Shown here piece after piece: positions 21,621 through 33,750 of a DNA stretch of 64,000 nucleotides. The position numbers were made by a program, and so were the translations under genes. The stretch lies in assembly GCF_033958435.1 (NCBI RefSeq), contig NC_134137.1:113036501-113100500 (forward strand). The letters run 5' to 3'. Source of the stretch: Carettochelys insculpta. Lineage: Eukaryota; Chordata; Testudines; Carettochelyidae. The notes beneath the pieces were generated by a model that saw only the letters and a list, made by a program, of their open reading frames with translations, was not told the origin of the DNA and searched no databases. How positions within the stretch are numbered: position 1 is the stretch's first letter; each line of letters begins with the position of its first letter.

Positions 21621-23124
21621 GCCGAATGATTTGCTCCAAACCCATGTATTTCAGTCAAAGGGCTTAAGTATAATACTGGTTCAATTCAACTATTTTTAGG
21701 AATGAAATGACAAACGTTAATTTTTCTTAGTTTTATAGGCATGGGAAGTAATGGTACCTGAGGGTGCTGCAGTAGCCCCAGGTTTTGCACCCAGCTTCCC
21801 TGGGCTCATGATCTGGCCCCACTGCTGAACTGCTGCTAGTTCCACCAGCTCCGGATTCCATGGCTTGCCATTCCAGTAAGAGCAAAATTTCAGGAGGTAG
21901 TGGGAGGGGCAGCAGCTGTACATACAGGAGTGTTACATGATGTTTTTCCAATTCCCCTATCATGGAGCAAGGGGAAAGTACCCCGCTTGTGTGCATTCCT
22001 CTCACTCCTGGGAAGGAGGAAGAAGAATAATGAATGCAAGCTGTGTACTTGCCCCCCACTCCCTGTTTGTCAGGAGAACGGGAAGAAGAGAAAGCAGCAT
22101 CCCCCTGCCTTCCCAAAATGGTGCCCTTGTCCTGGGCTCTTCAGCCTGCTTTCCCCTGGTTCCAAGCCTCCAGATATGAGGTTCTACTGCAGCTCAGGAC
22201 CCCACTGCCAGCCCGAGGCTCCACAGCCATCTCAAGCTGTGAACAGAGTTGCCAGCTTTCCTGGACTGGACATACCAGATGCTATTTGCATGAAAGGCAT
22301 CCATTCTATCTAATCCTGGAGAGGTAGTAGTCCTACACGTGACCCCCTAACCAGGTACAGTGAGGTGAACAGAAGTGTACGCATGGAAGGGGGCAGCTCA
22401 ACACCTCCACACCAAAACTAGCCCTAGTGCCACTGTTACTTTTCCATAAACCCCAGGACTGAAAGTGAAACTGGTGTCTGAGGAAATGCAGTACTGTGCA
22501 ACTGAATCTGTCGGAAAGATTTAACAAAATTCATGCTTACTGAAACTGTTGGGTGATTAGTGTTATTGGTGCTTAGATCCATCAAAATGTCAGACTGTCC
22601 CAAAAATGTTTCCCCCATACAGACTCTCTCTTCCCTAACCACATTGCCTCTCTGACAACAAATTCTTTCCCATGACCCCCAGGAAGATTTTTGTCTGCCT
22701 TCTGCTCTAGCGTTCTTGATTTTTCTTCCAGGTTAGACAGCTTGGTTCACCCAAGCAGGCATCTGGCCAACATCAATCAGCTGTGCCTCATGCAGCCACC
22801 TGCTCCTTTACCAAAGACTCACTACTTCATCTGGGCCCCATGACCTGATGGCACAAATCCCAGTCATCCTGATTTGCTTTGCTCCTGAAGACTCTGCTTG
22901 TCATTCAAGAGTATACAGGATAAGAAGCAGCAAGAGAGGATGAGGTTATAGAAGAGTTTCAGGAGTCAGAAATGCTTTAATACTCATGAGCCAGAACAAC
23001 AGTACACAGAATAGAAAACAAAAAGTATCTTCTGTACTAGGACTTGTATAGATACATAAGATGATCTGTGTAAGAGATTTTCTGTTACTAAGAATTTTTA
23101 CTCCAGGAATGGCTCACAGATACA
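21621..23124. other. No gene seen; GC-richer patch and MITE-like remnant
   Basis: About 21,740-22,230 is GC-rich and resembles non-autonomous DNA-element interiors. About 22,236-22,330 (GAGTTGCCAGCTTTCCTGGA ... ATCCTGGAGAG) resembles a small element with GTTGCCAACTYTCCAGGA ends. No coding exon was found. Confidence 0.35.
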
Positions 23125-23307
23125 AATCATATTGAACCAGAAGGAACCTCAGTAGGCCACCAAGTCCAGTCCCCTGCCCGCTTGATAGTACTGAATATTC
23201 TTTCATCTTCCCCTCTCTATTTTCCACAGAACCTTAAATAGCCCCTGCAAGGATTGAATTCACAACCTCAGGTTTAGAAGGCCAATGCTCAAACCACTGA
23301 GCTCTGA
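23125..23307 (-). mobile_element. tRNA-derived SINE, antisense
   Basis: Antisense to the 13.7 kb SINE family. ACCACTGAGCTC is the head (reads GAGCTCAGTGGT on the minus strand), AGGATTGAATTCACAACCTC is the box B region, and AGTCCAGTCCCCTGCC is the tail. The minus strand is the element's sense strand. Confidence 0.8.
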
Positions 23308-23309
23308 CA

Positions 23310-23395
23310 AAGCAGGTCTTTGCCCATGAAAGCTTATGCTCCAAAATATCTGTTAGTTTATAAGGTGCCACAGGACTTTTTGTTGTTCCCTTTAT
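23310..23395 (+). repeat. Snap-back family right-arm fragment
   Basis: CAGGTCTTTGCCCATGAAAG, CTTATGCTCCAAAATATCTG and TATAAGGTGCCACAGGACTT are the right arm. The CTACCCCTCTGATA terminus is missing. Confidence 0.8.
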
Positions 23396-23595
23396 GTTGA
23401 CCACTCTACCTCCAGCAACCATTGCACTGCACAGAAATTCAACCACAAACAAGCAAAAATAAATCAGAAATTGAATTAACACAGCTATGTTTCCATACAT
23501 CACTGGTTTTATTATGTTCTCATTTTTTATCAAATGTGGTACAAGCAATCGTCATACAGCAAGTTCACAAAAACATTTTACACACATCTCATAAA

Positions 23596-23772
23596 ACTGT
23601 AAAGGAGCTTGGGAGGTCATTAAGTCCAGTCCCCTGCCCTCTTTATAGAACTAAGCACCCTGCTTTTTTTTTTTTTTTGGCCTGGGATCCCTAAATGGCC
23701 CCTTCAAGGACTGAATTTACAATGCTGGATTTAATAGGCCAGTGCTCAAACCACTGAGCTCTCTCTCCTCCA
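23596..23772 (-). mobile_element. tRNA-derived SINE, antisense, second copy
   Basis: CAAACCACTGAGCTCTCTCT (head), AAGGACTGAATTTACAATGC (box B region), a T-run of about 15 (A-rich linker on the sense strand) and AAGTCCAGTCCCCTGCCCTC (tail). Same family and orientation as the copy 300 bp upstream. Confidence 0.78.
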
Positions 23773-24016
23773 TCAGGCTCCATTTTCAGGTTAAGTGGAA
23801 ATTTGAAAGAATGCACTGCTCTTTTGGTTGAAATCATGTCCATTAACACAGCTCTTTACCAGAATTATGCAGCCCTTGTCTCTTGAACAAATAATGTGTG
23901 GTTGGCTCAGTTTAATACTTAAAAAAACCTGAGAGTCTTGTTCATACAAAGAGACTCCTATTGACAACTGCACGTATGGATTTTGCTGATAGGGTTTCAC
24001 AAATTATTATCCAGCC

Positions 24017-24634
24017 CAGGGGTCAGCAACCTCCATCCTGGATGCCAACAGTGGCATGTGAGCTGATTTTCATTGGCATGAGAGGTGGGAGCTCAGCCCC
24101 ACCTCTCCTCTCCCATGCACCTGGGAGCTTGCTCAAAGCCATGTTGCCTGTTGATTAACAAAAGATCAGCTAATGCTACCAACCACCACCTAAATGGTGA
24201 AGTTCTGCATCTTAATGTATTTATTAATGAAGCTATTGTAAGTAGGACTACTAGGTTATGTCTAGATGGTGGGCACTATTTTGGGATGCAAAGGTATCCC
24301 AAAATAGCTGCTTATGTCTATGTAACATGCCTGTTGTCTCAAAATAATTTTCGAGATATCAGTCTTGGTATTTCAGCATCCCTGTAAACCTCATTGCGTA
24401 AGGAGTACAATGATGCCTCAAAATGAAGCTTTATTTGGCATGTGGTGCCATAGAGACAGCACTACATGCTGAAATAGCCTATATCACAATCTACTCAAAA
24501 TAAACTACACAATTTGCTGCACTGTCTAGACATAGCCTTAGTTACTTTAAAAATTATCACCAGCACTCGGATCATATATAAAGGTCAAAAGGTCAAATTT
24601 CAGCACTCTGCCTCTGAAAGGTTGCTTACCCCTG
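24017..24634. mobile_element. Non-autonomous hAT with nested MITE
   Basis: Terminal inverted repeats CAGGGGTCAGCAACCT and, on the other strand, CAGGGGTAAGCAACCT. The 8-bp flanks are ATCCAGCC (24009-24016) and ATCTAGCA (24635-24642), matching 6 of 8. About 331 bp of hAT remains after removing the nested element. There is no transposase. Confidence 0.8.
24254..24537. mobile_element. Harbinger-like MITE inside hAT
   Basis: Terminal repeats GGTTATGTCTAGATGG and, on the other strand, GGCTATGTCTAGACAG. Flanking triplets are CTA and TTA. The 284-bp interior carries TTTTGGGATGC / ATCCCAAAATAG pairs. It post-dates the hAT it interrupts. Confidence 0.7.
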
Positions 24635-24642
24635 ATCTAGCA

Positions 24643-26159
24643 GTTGCCATAAGGAAGCATTGTCAACATCTGGATCTTACATTAAAGAAACTATAGCTAT
24701 TGTTTGATTGCTCTTTCCCAAAACAAAGGTTAAAAAATAGTACATCAGGCATCTGCTGTATGAGATCCATACAACGAAGCTGTTGACTCTGCTGGCACAG
24801 CAGTTCTCTTTACTTTTCTTTTTCAAAAATTGTTTCAAATAATATTTTAAAGTGCTGACAACTTTTTAAAATTCACAAATCTATTTGTGATTACGCTTTC
24901 AAAAACAGGATTGTTACATCAACAAACTTTTCTGTTAAAGTAGTATAAGAAACCTAAAATCATAATCCTGTCTTCTCCATGTTTTCATACATAGCATAAG
25001 AAACATGACATGACATTTACTAATTTTTGTGTTTTTTCATGAACAGTAGATTAAATTCAAAGAGATATAAAACTCCAAATAAAATGGGTAGCACATAAAT
25101 TATTACTGGTCTAGGATTGTGTGTGTGTCAAAAACTTGCCCAAACCATTCTTAAGGTCTAGACAATTTAGGAAACTTTTACTACATTTCTCATTTTGTCT
25201 GGTGCTCCTCCTTAATGGTTTCTGTTGGGAACAGAAGGAAAAATGCTCATAGGAACTTAATCTAGTGACTTTTCAGACTCCATCAAAATCAGGAAGTAAT
25301 GTTACTAGTGGTTTGTGCATGTGCATGTGCATCTGCATGTGTGTATTTGTAAGAAAATTTTTAGACAAAATTAGGTTACTAATTTAAATCTGCCTCCAGG
25401 CATTTTGAATGCCACAAGAGGCATTACCCAGTTACAACTGTCATAGCAATATTCCTAGGGTCCTGCTTTTGAAGGGATAACTTGTCTGTGAACATTTTTA
25501 TCATACTTTACTGCTATGAAGCCTTTCATCTTTGCTGATGGGTAATTCCACTAGTGATCACATTTAGCGTGAAACATTATGCAAGTTCTATAAGAGGGTT
25601 GTGATGGTCCTTGGCCTACCACTAGGTCTGCAAATGCAAACAGATTCTAACGTCCTCAAAGCTCATATTTTCTTTCAACGGTGGTATCCTTCCCTTCATT
25701 CAGATAATGACTCCTAAAAATTCTCTTTTACTGGGGAAGGTGGTGATATATTTTCAATGGGTTTATTGCTCACTGGGGTAGTGTATAAATATGAAGAGAT
25801 GGTAATTTATATGTAGCTGTCTTCAGTAACTGGAATTTCAATGTTACCCTATGAGTTTTTAAAACACATATTGCTCTATAAATATTAACAACTAATGCTT
25901 ATTTGAAGGGGAAGGGAGTTTTGAGAATAGGAGGATGGCATTCCTAAGTGAAATACTGATAGTTTTCTCACTATATTTAACAAATATGCCCAAACTCTGC
26001 AGGTGAGAAAGTTCTATGGTAGAGACAGTCTAAACATGTGAAGAAGACCTCTAGGGTTACTACAAGAACAGAAGCCTTTTTATAAGTATTTTTCTCCCAC
26101 ATGCTTCCTCTTTTGAAATGAACTTCTGTTCCTGTTGGTTAGCTACAGTTTTAAGTTCA
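24643..26159. other. No gene seen
   Basis: AT-rich. A short TGTGCA-type repeat lies at about 25,312-25,345. No exon or element is supported. Confidence 0.4.
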
Positions 26160-26233
26160 GGTTACTTAAGGCTCAATGATCTAGTGTTTAGGACTGGCAT
26201 GGAATCCCAAGAAGGTTTAGAACAAGTAGAGTT

Positions 26234-26611
26234 ATGAGACAAGGAGATCTGATATTGCTGAATATCTTCATCGCACACCTAGAGAGAGTGACGGACAAGA
26301 TCAAGGAAGAGGTAGAAGGGATATCTGTGCACAGGATGAGAAGCAACAACTTGAGGTTTGTGGATGATATAGTTATAATTGAAGAACATAAAGAGGAGCT
26401 AGTGAGAATGGTTCAGGTGCTAAATGAGGAAGGGAAGTGGTACGGACTGATTATGAACACTGATAAAACAAAAACAATGGTATTTGGAGATAAGGAAATA
26501 GGAAGGAAGATTGGTGTAAATGGGACCAAACTAGAGAATTCAGAGAAGTTCATGTATCTAGGGAGCAACATAAAATATGATCTAGACTATAAGGAGGAAG
26601 TAGTGACTTAG
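26234..26611 (+). pseudogene. Reverse transcriptase fragment of RTE-like LINE
   Basis: A 125-codon open segment covers RT motif 5 through the thumb. The first residues, RQGDLILLNIFIAHLERV, correspond to the RT motif that normally reads RQGDPLSP..F. The catalytic box reads FVDD (26,357-26,368), keeping both aspartates but with A to V before them. Then come NTDKTKTMVFG and YLGSNI. It ends at a TAG, after which the reading frame is repeatedly broken. A functional protein would be several times longer, with an N-terminal endonuclease that is absent here. Confidence 0.75.
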
Positions 26612-26910
26612 AATAACAAAAGCAAGGTGAGTTTGAGGGTGGTGGATAAGCAAAGAGATTAGCTTAGGAACAAAGCTGAGCATCTTGAAAACGTATGTAT
26701 TCAGCAGCACATTGTACTGATGTGAGATATTGGTGATAACGAAAGATTCGAAGGAATGGTATTGGCTTCCAAGGGGAATTGTTACAGAAAGATCCTGACA
26801 ATGGGATGGATGCAGAAGGTCATCAAAGAGGAATTGTATAGGAAGATAGGAAGCTGAAAGTGAACCTATCGCAGAAGGTTATACAACGCAAGTTACAGCT
26901 ATTTAGGTAT

Positions 26911-27010
26911 TTTGCATGTTGGATAGCAACAGAGAGTAAGCCGTGCTAGTCTATACACTATGAAAATTGTTTTGATTTTGTTTTGATAGTGTATAGACTA
27001 GCACGGCTTA
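26911..27010. repeat. 100-bp hairpin insertion with 12-bp target duplication
   Basis: Flanked by the perfect 12-bp direct repeat CTATTTAGGTAT (26,899-26,910 and 27,011-27,022). Inside, the 24-bp sequence at 26,937-26,960 (starts TAAGCCGTGCTAG) is the exact reverse complement of 26,987-27,010. A 26-bp loop lies between. The arm resembles the outer end of the dispersed snap-back family (GTAGCCRTGTTAGTC). Confidence 0.88.
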
Positions 27011-27235
27011 CTATTTAGGTATATGTGCAGAATGAATGATGAACGAAAAATCAAGACCCTGGTATTCGGCAGAATGGATGGTTTGAATAGGAAAGGCAGA
27101 CCCCACTAAGAATGGGTAGATGATATAGTAGAATGGTGTGGAGCTAATCTACAGAAACAAAGGCACTCCACACTGGACAGGGAAAAATGGAAGGAAATAA
27201 TGAGGGAGGCATCAGAAACCAATGAGCGCTGAGCC

Positions 27236-28735
27236 CATGGTTGTTTATGGTGAGGATAATGGTGGATGAGGATGATGATCTAGTGTTTTTGAATTTTTTT
27301 CAGGTTTCTTTCTTCTGATGCTCTTCATAATCTGCAACATATCCCGGGCTGATGCTTAGTGGTATAGCTATATGCTCATCGGAATAAGTGAAAGTACAAC
27401 AGTTTATGCAAGATGAGGATTTGTATATGTTAATGTTCTTTTGTGAGCTGTCTCCCTAAACTATTGGACTAAAAAAATAAGATATTTTTTGAACTCAGGA
27501 AAATTAGGGTGTCTGATGTGTCTCCTAATAACACTTAGCAAGTACAGCAGAGCTACAAAAAATATCCTCATTGCTTAACCAGTCCCACACTCAGGTACAG
27601 ACAAGAGGCTACAATTCAAACAGCATCATGCTTTACCACAAGTCACTTAGCTATATTTGGAAATTCTATTACATTCTGTATTACAAGTTATACTGCAGAT
27701 GGCCACAATATCAGCACTAGCAGTGATAGGTAATTTTGTCTCCAAGGTAGCTTATTCCAGTGCTGAGGCTTCCACTTCTAAAGGACTGTGCTGCATTATA
27801 ATGCAATGCTGTTTTAACACCAACTGTTGTCCACTCAAGAATAAGCATAAGGCACCAATCTCATTTCAGAAAATTGGAGATCAAGCTAAAAACACATTTC
27901 ATTGAAAGTGTATGGTTTGGATGCCAAATGGGTAATGGAAAATTAAGTTAGAAGTTAATTTCAAGATGAAAAAAAAGCTGCCATGAACATAGAATGAAAA
28001 AAAAGTTAATAACACTGTTTAGTTTTCATGCCAAGCGGATCTAAAGAAACAGCCAGAAAACTGTCTTTGGGGAAAAGAATTGTATTACTTAATTCTCCAG
28101 TTTGAGGCCTCAGTTATAGTAGCGCCTGCTAGCCATAATTCTTTCTGAAGTGAGCATGATTCATTGACAAAAAATAGACTGTTTTTCTTAAAAATAAACT
28201 TAATAAAAGCTTTATATCAGAAGCCTATATAAAAAGATATGACAAGAAACTTTGCTGTAACAGTTTAGTATTCTAGGAAGCATAGGGAATATGTAACCTA
28301 TCCACATCTCTGTGTATATTATTACATTAAATGAAACTATGTTAACAGAAAATTAATAAAGTTAAGTATTCAAAAGTTAAGAAATGCCAGAAGGACTGTC
28401 CATGCAATCTTAATTTTCCCCCCTTGAGCATATGCATTACAATGCAGTCTTTAATTACATGATCACATGCTATTTTTAACAAGGCTGTTGTCTCATTTCT
28501 TGCACTCACTGGGTGAATAGATTTTTCCTTTTTAAGCTGTTTTTATTCCTATTTTTCAGTGTTTGGCACCACGAATTATTTAATTATATATGAAAATGTA
28601 AACCTAAACTGTGAATGGAATTATTAGTTGCCTCATAGATTTTTCTGTGACTCACATCATAGTATCTTAGTTCAGTACAAACAATAATGTGTTTCTTTTC
28701 GAAACATTCATGCTTTATGTGTGAGGGGAATGAGG
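27236..28735. other. No gene seen
   Basis: AT-rich sequence without recognisable element or exon. Confidence 0.4.
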
Positions 28736-28737
28736 TA

Positions 28738-29316
28738 CAGGTTGAACCTCCCAGATCTGGCACCATCGGTACTGAGTGGTCTCGAATCAGGACTTTTCCA
28801 GACCAGGGGAGGTCAGTGCACCTCTGCTAGCTTTTGAGACCCTGCTCCTGGTCTCCTCCCCGAGCTGTTGCCCCGCCCCTGCAAGCTCCCCAGCCACAAC
28901 TCAGACACAGCTGCCATTTCCTGGCCCTGGCCATGGCTTCCTGGCTTCCAGTCTCAGCTAGCTGCTCCCTGGCCCCAGCCACAGCTTCTCCAGGCTGTGG
29001 CTTCCCACCTGGTCCTGGCCATAAGCCACCACAAACAACCACTCCCCAGCCTGGGCTGCTGGCTTCCCAGCCCCGTCCAGTGCTCACAGGGTGAGACAAG
29101 CTCATAGCTGCTCCTGGCTTGGGATCTCTGGCTGCTGCAAGCCTCCCCCATGCTGTCAGACCTGCTGTGGCTGCTCTACTATGAGCTCCAGCTACTAGTC
29201 TGGCTAGCCCCTCCCCCTTCCAGCCCCAGAACTCCCTGGTCCTGGAAGAGCCATGGTCCTGTTGGGCCACGGATGTTACCACATGAAAGAATCTCAGATT
29301 TTGGAGTTTCAACCTG
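28738..29316. mobile_element. Tc/mariner-like non-autonomous element
   Basis: Inverted ends CAGGTTGAACCTCCCAGATC and, on the other strand, CAGGTTGAAACTCCAAAATC. TA flanks both ends (28,736-28,737 and 29,317-29,318). The interior is GC-rich (CTGG/CCAG-dense). It creates long fortuitous ORFs on both strands that show no transposase motif. Related to the 17.1 kb element. Confidence 0.78.
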
Positions 29317-29318
29317 TA

Positions 29319-31110
29319 ACAAGTTAAAGGCAAAAGTATCTATTGATATGATACTGAGAAGCAGACGATGAGATTTTTTCAGCATATTCAGCAATAAATT
29401 TATTTTATAAGTTTGAGCACAGCTCCCATTGAGCTCAGTTGCAGTGGTTAGTCCTCAGCACTTCTGCAAATATGTCTTATGTTGGGATATTAAAAATGAA
29501 AAGCACACAATTAGTGACCACCTATGACAAATTTGGTTCACATCTCTAGTCCAGCATCACACCAAGATAGAATCTAATTCTTAGGTGTCATTTAGCTGCC
29601 TTAAATCAGAGACTATTTTTCCCCATCCTACAGTTCCCTTCCTCATTCATTATATACCTTCCCGTGCCTGCAATAAATTAACCAGAAATTCTGCAGGCAA
29701 CAACATCATTCACCACATGGCCCTAATTCAACTCCAGAGCAAGCCTATTCTATGGGTAGTTAAAGACTCTATAATAGTGTACATGTCAAATGGACACTTT
29801 GATGAATGATGGTTAGGGGACAGTTTCTGGACATTCCAGCCATTCAGTTAACTAAAGTATTTTCTCAGTAGTTAACTCTTTTTAAAAACCTAATGCTAAT
29901 TGTCTTGCCTGTAAGGATTAAAACCATAGACAATGGGTCTGAGAGATTTCCTAGGAAAGCTAGAGAAACAGGAAGTGAGTTGGCAGGAAACCAGCAGAAC
30001 AAATGGAAACATTATATGTGTTTAAATTGGGAGCAGTAGTCCTTCCTGTTCCTTTTGTAAGGCTAGAGGACAGTCTTGCAGGTTATAAAATAAGTTAGGG
30101 ATCCAGACATGATGGATCCAGTTACATCCATGCCTAGGGAAGTACTAAGTCCTGAAACTACAGATATGTGAATTGAACTGGCAATGCTTCGTCAACATGA
30201 TCAAATTATTTTCCTTATTTTGGGTCTGTTATACTTCTCTGTGCTGAGCACATGTAACTACCCCCTTCCACTGTAACTTTCCAAACAGTATCCAGGGAAA
30301 GCAGTTCTGTGTGATTTTAATCCTTTTTTTGAGTTGTCTGTAACTCCTAGCAACCAAATAATATTTTACCGTGTATTTCTTTTTTATGTTTTCTTTTTTG
30401 TTGTTGTTGTTGAGCGGGAGGATATTAATAAAATTGACCCTTTTAAGACCATGATCAAATTCCTATGTCCTAAAAAGGGAGAGTTTTTGTGTGCATGTGC
30501 CTAAGAATGCATAGCTGAGATATGAAGAGGAATTACATTTTCCAAGATCTCTCCATAGGGTGGGTTGAAGAGCTTGAATTTGCATAGGTCATTTTAATTT
30601 TGGAAGTTCCTAACTTTTGAGTGCTTGATTTTGAAATGGTAACAGTCTTTTAATACATTCTTTTGTCTGAGAACACATATTTATAAATGCACACATGCAC
30701 ATTACACACACATGTGTAATCTTTGTGTACCTAATATTGCTTCTGCCAGAGTCAAAAGCAAACAAATATGTGTATAGTCATAATATCACCTGGCATTGCT
30801 TGGGTCCTCATATCTATTAAGGTTTAAAAGTGTACGTGCTTTCTTTAAATAACTGTGCTTTAATGAGTTTAGTATTAATTTTGGATTTCTTTCATGTTTT
30901 TTTTTTAGTATTTTTTTAAACGGGAATTTCATCAAGTGTATTTTTCTTCTTTCCTATAAACTCTCATCACATGTTATGTTTTAACAAAAAAAGGGCTATG
31001 GTCAATTTGATTTCCAATAATACTTCCCTCTAGTTTTCAAACTTTAATATTGATTAGCTGTGCCACAACAGAATGTCACTCCAAATTTCTGTTTTATTTC
31101 TTTTCTGTAA
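29319..31110. other. No gene seen
   Basis: AT-rich, with a short GTT run near 30,400 and an imperfect CA-rich patch near 30,690-30,715. No exon or element could be supported. Confidence 0.4.
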
Positions 31111-31145
31111 GGTTTATTGGGAAGCAATCCTATCCCAGGTTCATC
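31111..31145 (+). repeat. Direct repeat, left copy
   Basis: GGTTTATTGGGAAGCAATCC followed by TATCCCAGGTTCATC. A diverged direct copy lies at 31,584-31,618, about 440 bp downstream, with a MITE between them. Confidence 0.65.
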
Positions 31146-31244
31146 ATATATATATATTTGGATCGCCGTGGTTCAGTCTTTTTCAACATTCATTAAGTTA
31201 TGTCAGTTTTGAGGATTGTATTTGATTTGGTGATTCTATCTCTT

Positions 31245-31580
31245 CTGTTTGGCCAATATTTCAAAATGGCCATGCTAATGGCCAAATCAGAAAATGCTGA
31301 TGAGATGCTGAAATGAATATTAAGCACCTCATTAGCATGCTGCTGGCTGTGGCACTTCAAAATCTCTGCATTTTGCTAGTGCACACCTCGTCTACACAGG
31401 GATACTTTTAGAAAGGACCCTTCAAATGTTGAAATCGAGCCACGTGTGAGTGAAACATGGTGCCACAGCTGGCAGCATGCTAATGAAGTGCTAACTATTC
31501 ATTTCAGTGCCTCATTAGTATCCTCCAATTTGACCATTAACATGGCCATTTCAAAGTTTTCCCCCAGTGTGGACATAGCC
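31245..31580. mobile_element. Harbinger-like MITE, left end eroded
   Basis: The right end, CCAGTGTGGACATAGCC, has the family terminal core. CAAAATGGCCATGCTAATGG (left) mirrors CATTAACATGGCCATTTCAA (right). ATTAAGCACCTCATTAGCAT mirrors ATGCTAATGAAGTGCTAACT. The left terminal GTCTACAC is no longer recognisable. Confidence 0.7.
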
Positions 31581-31583
31581 TTT

Positions 31584-31618
31584 GGTTTTATAAGAAGCAA
31601 TCCTATTCCAGGTACATC
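31584..31618 (+). repeat. Direct repeat, right copy
   Basis: GGTTTTATAAGAAGCAATCC then TATTCCAGGTACATC, a diverged copy of 31,111-31,145 in the same orientation. Confidence 0.65.
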
Positions 31619-31619
31619 C

Positions 31620-33435
31620 TATTTCCCTGGCACAACCAAACCCTTACATTGCTTTAGGTTATCATAAGAGGGTAAGAGGTACACTGAATATGATGCTCCT
31701 ACCTAGCTCTTACCATTTAGGAGGAGTTCTTCATCAAACAGACAAACATACAGGCAAACTCTGTACATGATGATGTGGTATGAAGTTTTTATCGATTCTC
31801 TTTTGAAACTATGCACAGAATTCACTCATAGTTTTGCAATAGAAGAATAAGGTAGACAGCCCATATTCATACAAATAAATCTTTTATATGCTACCTCTGC
31901 AGCTGTGCTTAACTGATCCTTTTGTTTGGTATATAATCACAAAAGAGGAAGAGGGCTAAAGGAACAGCAGTGACTTCATTGACTTTCCAAACTGGTGGCC
32001 TGTGCAGGGCTTGTTACAGTCCTTCAGAGAAGTCTGAGTGATTAGAATTTGGGAGGAAGCCCTGAGGGCAGACATGTACAAACAACAAGTGAAGGAAAAA
32101 TGCTATAATCTAGCAGAGGTGTGGGCTTTAGGCCTACTGTTTAACCCTAGCCTTCATTTCAAGGTTTCCAGATAGGCTGGCAAGAAGTCCACTTTAATCA
32201 ACTTCAGCAGGGAAGAGGCAATTTTTTGAGACAAGAGTAGTGACTTGTTTAGACGTGAATTGCAAAGGATTCTTTGGAACTGCAACAGGTGCAAAAGATG
32301 TGGGATATTTTGTTCACTGGACTTCAGTTTACTCTGTAAAAGGAGGAGTTCTGATTTATTCATAGGACCCTGTTGACTAAAACTAGATAGTTTACCTACC
32401 AGCTGAATGATATTGACACACTGAAGAAAGGAAACTGAGGTACAGCTTCATCTATATGTCAGGATGAGGTAAACCCTGCTAGATTACCTTTGCATATATT
32501 TTAAGATGCTCAGTCCAAACATGTATTGACTATCTTGTATGTCGAGTAAAACACATGGCTAGTCTCCATAAACATGATGTTCCCCCAGATATTCCCCCTC
32601 ATGGTTATATGAAAATTGATTTTTGTGGCACTTGTTTCCTTGATTTAAATAATCTTACCAAGTTTGTTTTTGACATGAAGTGACTTTCCAATCTAGAATT
32701 GTGATGCAGAGCAAGATCCTATAATTATTTTTGTTACAGAATTGAGGTATCAATCCTGTGAACACTTATCCATATGGTTCACATAGTGACATCAACACGA
32801 CTACTGATGCCATTAAGCTAGGCACCTGAGCAATTATATACAGGATTCAGACTTACATCTCTTGTCCTGTAATGCTGTGAAGGTATATTTCTACTTGAAA
32901 TCCTATGGCATAATATGCTTTATATGAACGTATTTTTACTCAGCAGCGTTTAAAAAGACAATAGGTATGTTTGTGAACACAGCAAGCAGAACAGCAGAAT
33001 TGTGCCATGGAATATGGCCTAAATGTTCATTCCATCAACTCCTAAATAATTAGGTGAGTCAGTGGAATGATGTATGAGTAAATGATCATGATGACCAATT
33101 AAGGATTATAAATGCATACCTGTGAGGCATATAGTTTGAGCTTTATTGTAACTTTAATGCTGTCTCTCTGCAGAGATGTTTTCATTACTCTTTCAGCCTG
33201 TTACGGAAAAGAAGCATAAACACTGCTGTTTTTATTTGCCTTCCTCTGAAATCAATTTTATAATTTACAGGTATAGGCAAACAAAATATCCTGGGTTACA
33301 ACCAATTGTACATAATTATAATTGTACATAATTAACACCTTTTGGTTAATATTTAGTGCAGACCTATGTTCAGGTACCACTGATATTAAGAACCACTCAT
33401 GGAAATAAAATAATTCTAAATAAAGGCAACCATAT
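31620..33435. other. No gene seen
   Basis: AT-rich. A short tandem TAATTGTACATAAT-type duplication lies near 33,303-33,330. No exon or classified repeat. Confidence 0.4.
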
Positions 33436-33708
33436 TACCTTACGAACATAGGGATGGCTTATCATAAAACCAAAGGTCCATCCAGCCTGGTATCCTGTCT
33501 TATGACTTTAATGCCATGTGCCCCAGAGGGGATGAACAGAAAAGGTAATCATTACTCATTTCCAGCTTCTGACAAACAGGATAGGGGCATCCTTCCTGCC
33601 TATGTTGGCAAATATCCATTGATAGACCTATCCTCCATCCATTTATCAAATTCTTTTTGAACTCTGTTATAATCTTGGCCTTCACAACATGTTTTGGCAA
33701 AGTTGACT
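33436..33708 (-). mobile_element. CR1 LINE, antisense, 3' part (left of Harbinger copy 1)
   Basis: ACCAAAGGTCCATCCAGCCT, GCCCCAGAGGGGATGAACAG, GGCCTTCACAACATG and TTGGCAAAGTTGACTGT follow the same antisense CR1 order as 0.8-1.1 kb. It breaks off at Harbinger copy 1. Confidence 0.85.
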
Positions 33709-33716
33709 GTCTACAC

Positions 33717-33750
33717 AGAGTGTAGACAGAGTGTAGACAGAGTGTCTACA
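33717..33750. repeat. Tandem AGAGTGTAGAC units at transposon end
   Basis: About 2.5 head-to-tail copies of an 11-bp unit derived from the terminal GTGTAGAC / GTCTACAC motif of the Harbinger element. Confidence 0.75.

Larger units (their letters stand above)
26160..27235 (+). mobile_element. Degraded non-LTR retrotransposon, RTE-like
   Basis: Sense-strand remnant of a LINE reverse transcriptase. The RT box FVDDIVII (canonical F/YADD) is at 26,357-26,377, followed by NTDKTKTMVFG and KFMYLGSNIKYD. Downstream, frameshifted, come LQLFRYF...CRMNDERKIKTLVFGRM and KWKEIMREAS near 27,190. The order (RT thumb, YLGS, then a short basic GRP-type C-terminal tail) resembles RTE-clade elements such as BovB. 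Clade assignment is tentative. Interrupted at 26,911-27,010. Confidence 0.75.

Noticed and set aside
28827..29333. 168-codon minus-strand ORF and overlapping ORFs on the plus strand
   Set aside because: They lie in the GC-rich interior of a Tc/mariner-like element, overlap in several frames, and show no transposase or other motif.
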